This document shows, in pieces, positions 61,338 through 64,000 of a DNA stretch of 64,000 nucleotides. A program made the position numbers and the translations under genes. The stretch spans positions 1-64,000 of the forward strand of contig BGKB01000135.1 in assembly GCA_003116975.1 (NCBI GenBank), written 5' to 3'. The stretch is from Aurantiochytrium sp. KH105. Taxonomy: Eukaryota; Sar; Bigyra; Thraustochytrida; Thraustochytriidae. Within the stretch, counting starts at the first letter, position 1. Each line of letters begins with the position of its first letter. The notes beneath the pieces are model-generated. The model ran no database searches. It saw only the letters and a list, made by a program, of their open reading frames with translations, and was not told where the DNA came from.

Positions 61338-62591
61338 ATGTCGTCTGGCGCAACTGCGCACGTAGCACTGCCTGGCCTTGTCACGGACACAGACGAAGGC
61401 CTGGAGGTGAGGCTACGAGGCGCAAAGCATGCACTTCGAGGTCGCGAGTTTGACTTTCGCGACTGCGACGAGGCGCGCGATGCCGAGAAGTATATTAATG
61501 AGGAGAACGCTCGCGTTGTCTCCTCGCGAAAGACCCCGACGAACAACCAGGAGGATGAAGAGACAATTATGACGCAGCAAGCGACGACGAGCAGGACAAG
61601 CATGGCAAAGATGGCGAATGCGCGTTCTCCGCCATCAGCATTTTCGCAGACAAGACCGCAATCAATGACACGGACACCAGAGCCCTTGTCGCGAGAAGCA
61701 GATCCTCCAAAGGAGACTCGTATGTCCAGCGAAACAAGTCGTCTGCTCTTTCGGACAGCTATTGATGAAGATGCCGTTGACGCTGTGCAAACGCTGCTTC
61801 ATGACGCTCGCGTCGATCCAGGCGATGAGCTGAGCGAAGGGCTCATACGCGTTGCACGCAAGGGCAATCGGTTCACAGATATGGCAGCCGTTTTGCTTGG
61901 GGACAAACGCTGCGATGTGACGTTCGCGGACAACAAAGCGCTCTTGGTGGCTGTGCGAGAGGGCGCCGAATTCGTGGTACGCTTATTGCTTTGTTCGCAG
62001 GCCCTTGATGCCGGAGCTCAGGGGAATAAAGCCTTGTGCATTGCATGTGAGCACGGTGAAGCAGAAATTGTCAAGGCTCTCTTGAATTTTGGGCGCGGCG
62101 TCTCGGTCGAAGCGCAAGACAACATGCCACTTATTCTCGCAGCGTCCTCAGGAAAGGCAAGCATCGTGGGTTACCTGCTGCGCCGAGGCGCTGAGTGGGA
62201 GGATCGCATCGAACCTGCGGCGCAGAATGGCAGAGCTCTTCGTGAAGCTGCTGCGCGTGGTCACACCGACGTCGTTCGGATCCTGTTGCGAGAGGTTCGC
62301 AGGTTTCCGAGCGCGCATCGCCAAGCTGCGCTTCTTGCGGCGTCTTCTGGAGGTCATCTTGAGACGGTTCGTCTGTTGCTTCGCAACGCCCGCGTGGAGG
62401 TTGAAAGCGACGACTACGAAGTCATTTGCCGAGCTTTGCGTGGCGGGCACCACAAGACGGCACGGGCATTGGCGCGCCACGCGCGCGTGCGACTATCACG
62501 CTTCGAGCAAGACACCCGGAGCGCCCCTGCTGGCGCGATCGCCTCATCTCAGAGGTCTGACGTGCCCGCTCCAACGTGCTCGATTTCCTGA
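61338..62591 (+). CDS. Ankyrin-repeat protein, 3' end probably frameshifted
   Basis: 417 residues from the ATG at 61338 to the first stop. Residues 1-125 are charged and probably disordered. From about 135 to 385 there are seven to eight ankyrin-type helix pairs (LLFRTAIDEDAVDAVQTLLHDARVD, ALLVAVREGAEFVVRLLL, ALCIACEHGEAEIVKALLNFG, PLILAASSGKASIVGYLLRRGA, ALREAAARGHTDVVRILL, AALLAASSGGHLETVRLLL, VICRALRGGHHKTARALARHA). They are of the short, hairpin-poor kind common in protist ankyrin proteins; function is protein binding, partner unknown. The last 30 residues before the stop are Ser/Ala/Pro-rich and unlike the rest, while a different frame immediately downstream reads well to a TAG at 62723-62725, so the true protein probably ends there. 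Confidence 0.75.
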   Translation: MSSGATAHVALPGLVTDTDEGLEVRLRGAKHALRGREFDFRDCDEARDAEKYINEENARVVSSRKTPTNNQEDEETIMTQQATTSRTSMAKMANARSPPSAFSQTRPQSMTRTPEPLSREADPPKETRMSSETSRLLFRTAIDEDAVDAVQTLLHDARVDPGDELSEGLIRVARKGNRFTDMAAVLLGDKRCDVTFADNKALLVAVREGAEFVVRLLLCSQALDAGAQGNKALCIACEHGEAEIVKALLNFGRGVSVEAQDNMPLILAASSGKASIVGYLLRRGAEWEDRIEPAAQNGRALREAAARGHTDVVRILLREVRRFPSAHRQAALLAASSGGHLETVRLLLRNARVEVESDDYEVICRALRGGHHKTARALARHARVRLSRFEQDTRSAPAGAIASSQRSDVPAPTCSIS

Positions 62592-62725
62592 GTGACGCTC
62601 CGAACAAGTCCTATCCTCTGTCCGCACTGGCTGCGCTGCTGTACACGTACTACCTTGATAACCGAGAAGAAGAAGAGTTCTCTTGCCCTTATGAAATGCT
62701 TGTCCACAGCCACAGCCACTACTAG
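62570..62725 (+). pseudogene. Out-of-frame C-terminal continuation of the ankyrin gene
   Basis: In the frame shifted by two bases relative to the ankyrin gene, 62570-62725 reads as natural protein, including NVLDFLSDAPNKSYPLSALA, then ALLYTYYLDNREEEEFSCPY and a His-rich end before TAG. Upstream in this frame a TGA at 62558-62560 closes it. The hydrophobic-helical then acidic pattern looks like a protein C-terminus. Either one indel lies between about 62520 and 62580 (assembly error or real mutation) or a very short intron is spliced here. Annotated as a fragment because it is not joined to the upstream frame. Confidence 0.5.
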
Positions 62726-62820
62726 CCAGCCAGCTCTTGTGCCGGCGACGTCCTATCCTGTGCTTGGTGTGCTCTCATCGCGCAATCTCCCACCCCACTT
62801 TGCACTACGCCGCTGCTTGC

Positions 62821-62880
62821 TCTTGCTTGCTCTTGCCTGCCTGCCTGCCTGCCTGCTTGCTTGCTTGCTTGCCTTCTTGC
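62821..62880. repeat. CTTG/CCTG tetranucleotide microsatellite
   Basis: CTTG units change to CCTG and back to CTTG, about 12-14 units in all, with one interruption. Confidence 0.85.
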
Positions 62881-63600
62881 TTGCATGTCATGTGTCGCTG
62901 TCGCCTCTCCTGCCGTCGCGCGCCAGCCTCTATCCCCCTCGCAGCAGCAGCGAGGCGCATCATCACTCTTCACATCACAGGCAGCAGCTGCTGCACCTGC
63001 ATCTGCATGCTGCAGCAGCAGCTGGCGGAGTAGGACATGGCACTGCCAGGGAGGATAGGATAGGACAACGGGGCTCGTGTCCGGTCCTTTCCCTCCCTCG
63101 CCTCCGCTTCCTGTGCGGCCGCCGCCTCGATTAGATCAGGCTAGGCTGGGCTGGCCTGCTTGCTTGCTTGCGTCTTTGCTTGCTCGCGTGCTTGCTCTCC
63201 GCGCAGCGCAGCTCTCGCGCCGCAGCCTGCCGCCGCCGCGAGCCTGCCTGGCCGCCTCTCCTCGATCAGGCGCAGGCCTCCAGCGCGCATGCCGCGCATG
63301 CCATGCCGTGCCATGCCCTTGCTGGCTGCGTGCCGCCGGCGCTGGCGGCACCCGCGTCGGCATCGGCGGCATGGCCTCATGACGGGCATCATGACGGTCC
63401 TCGCGCGCGCGGCCGCGTCCTGCGCCTTGGGCTGCGCGGGCTGGCCTCGCGGCGCGGTCCTCTCCCTCGCGGCTGGCAGCGCGGCCCTGGCGCCCCCCCC
63501 CCTGCTCGCCGGGCCCGCGTACGGTGCGGCTGCGTCCCGGTGTCGCAGGCTGGCGGCCCCCCCCCGAGCCGAGAGGGATCGGACGTCGCGGGCGCCGCAG

Positions 63601-63754
63601 TCCTAGCGCGGCGTAGCGGACTCCTAGCGCGGCGCGCAAAGATTGCGCCTGGGCGGGAGCGGCACTTGCGCGGGGCGCGCGCAAGTGGGCCAAAGGCGCG
63701 CGCAAGTGCGGGTTCGCGCGCGCAAGTGCGGCAAACGCGGCTCCCGCCCGCGCA
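63601..63754. repeat. GC-rich 20-21-base period repeats inside inverted arms
   Basis: TCCTAGCGCGGCG occurs at 63601 and 63622. CGCGCGCAAGTG occurs at 63676, 63697 and 63717, with an inverted partial copy (GCACTTGCGCG) at 63662. The set from 63662 is bracketed by exact inverted arms GGGCGGGAGC (63651-63660) and GCTCCCGCCC (63740-63749). The unit is too GC-rich and too short in copy number for a satellite. Confidence 0.75.
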
Positions 63755-63795
63755 GGTAAAATCGCAACGCCGGCCGGCCGACAGCCCTCGCCGCG

Positions 63796-63831
<36 letters not shown>
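63796..63831. repeat. ACAG tetranucleotide microsatellite
   Basis: Nine GACA units, the complement of the CTGT arrays elsewhere in the window. Confidence 0.9.
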
Positions 63832-64000
63832 GGGCAGACCGAGCGACCGAGCGCCCTCGCCGCCGCGCCCGCTCTGCGCCCGCTCTGCGCCGCTCTGCGC
63901 CACGCCGCCTCGCCTCGTCTCGCTTCCCCTCGCCGCGCTTGTCGTGCCGCGCTCCGTCCCCAGCGGAAAGGCAGAACAGAGGAAACGCGAAGATGATGCG

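Larger units (their letters stand above)
62726..64000. other. Repeat-rich right edge without a supportable gene
   Basis: Contains CCTG/CTTG arrays (62821-62880 and 63151-63196), GCA runs, GC-rich 20-21-base period repeats with flanking inverted arms (63601-63754) and an ACAG array (63796-63831). Open frames across 63136-63903 are translated repeats. Two ATGs sit at the very end (63993 and 63996), so a plus-strand gene might begin there and leave the window; this cannot be judged. Confidence 0.5.

Noticed and set aside
63136-63903. A 255-residue minus-strand open frame
   Set aside because: Runs through the ACAG array and GC-rich repeats; composition is Arg/Ala/Gly with Cys-Leu-Ser-Val repeats only.
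1-64000. Retrotransposon or DNA transposon
   Set aside because: No reverse transcriptase, integrase or transposase motif, no long terminal repeats and no terminal inverted repeats with target duplications were found.
63993-64000. A gene starting at the right edge
   Set aside because: Two ATGs are visible but only one or two codons remain in the window, so nothing can be judged.

Overview
The window looks like nuclear DNA from a GC-rich, flagellated protist. Nearly every gene is one long uninterrupted ATG-to-stop reading frame, including frames of 7.7 kb and 12.0 kb, and no intron is needed to read any of the recognised products. There are no operons, Shine-Dalgarno sites, tRNAs, rRNAs or recognisable transposable elements. 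Spacers are full of microsatellites, mostly tetranucleotides (CCTG, CAAG, CTGT, GCGA/GCGT). Coding capacity for PACRG and an LRRCC1-like protein implies a cilium or flagellum. A labyrinthulomycete such as a thraustochytrid fits gene density, composition and lack of introns, but that assignment is inference; no taxonomic marker gene is present.

Layout. 1-1.8 kb: no intact gene, some decayed coding-like pieces. 1.84-2.75 kb (-): PACRG. 2.75-9.9 kb: a 7 kb microsatellite-rich stretch with no gene I can support. 9.9-16.1 kb: a basic nuclear-looking hypothetical (+), a four-helix membrane protein (-), a KH-DUF1771-Smr protein (+), a small Faf1/C1orf131-like protein (-) and a guanylate kinase with a presequence-like N-terminus (-). 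16.6-25.3 kb: a 2562-residue coiled-coil protein ending in a CHORD-like zinc module (+), then a RIB7-type riboflavin-pathway reductase (+). 25.3-28.0 kb: a poly-C assembly scar with one N, and a single-pass membrane protein with poly-Q tracts (-). 29.0-41.0 kb (+): a 3985-residue RCC1/LamG-like/SPRY/UBA/FN3/SPRY protein. 41.3-44.8 kb (-): a Slo/BK-type potassium channel. 47.3-48.6 kb (+): a hypothetical. 48.9-52.6 kb (-): an LRR plus coiled-coil protein resembling LRRCC1. 53.0-53.6 kb (+): a minimal, putatively myristoylated CAP C-terminal domain. 54.3-55.7 kb (+): a hypothetical. 56.1-57.7 kb (+): tRNA-dihydrouridine synthase 1. 58.9-60.6 kb (-): an ER J-protein with two SANT domains. 61.3-62.7 kb (+): an ankyrin protein whose 3' end appears frameshifted. 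The last 1.3 kb is repeats.

The genes are independently transcribed and alternate in divergent and convergent pairs. A loose theme is the flagellar and cytoskeletal apparatus: PACRG, the LRRCC1-like protein, the giant coiled-coil protein and the CAP domain. The rest are housekeeping (GUK, RIB7, DUS1, Faf1-like) or signalling/proteostasis genes. Several frames extend upstream to non-ATG codons; I moved those starts to the first credible ATG and say so in each entry. No defence system, CRISPR array or mobile island was found. The most unusual items are domain combinations and departures from family norms: a KH loop lacking its last glycine, a HERC-like giant without a HECT domain, a BK channel with a thin calcium bowl, a CAP domain with its own lipid anchor, and a J protein combining DNAJC25-like and SANT parts.
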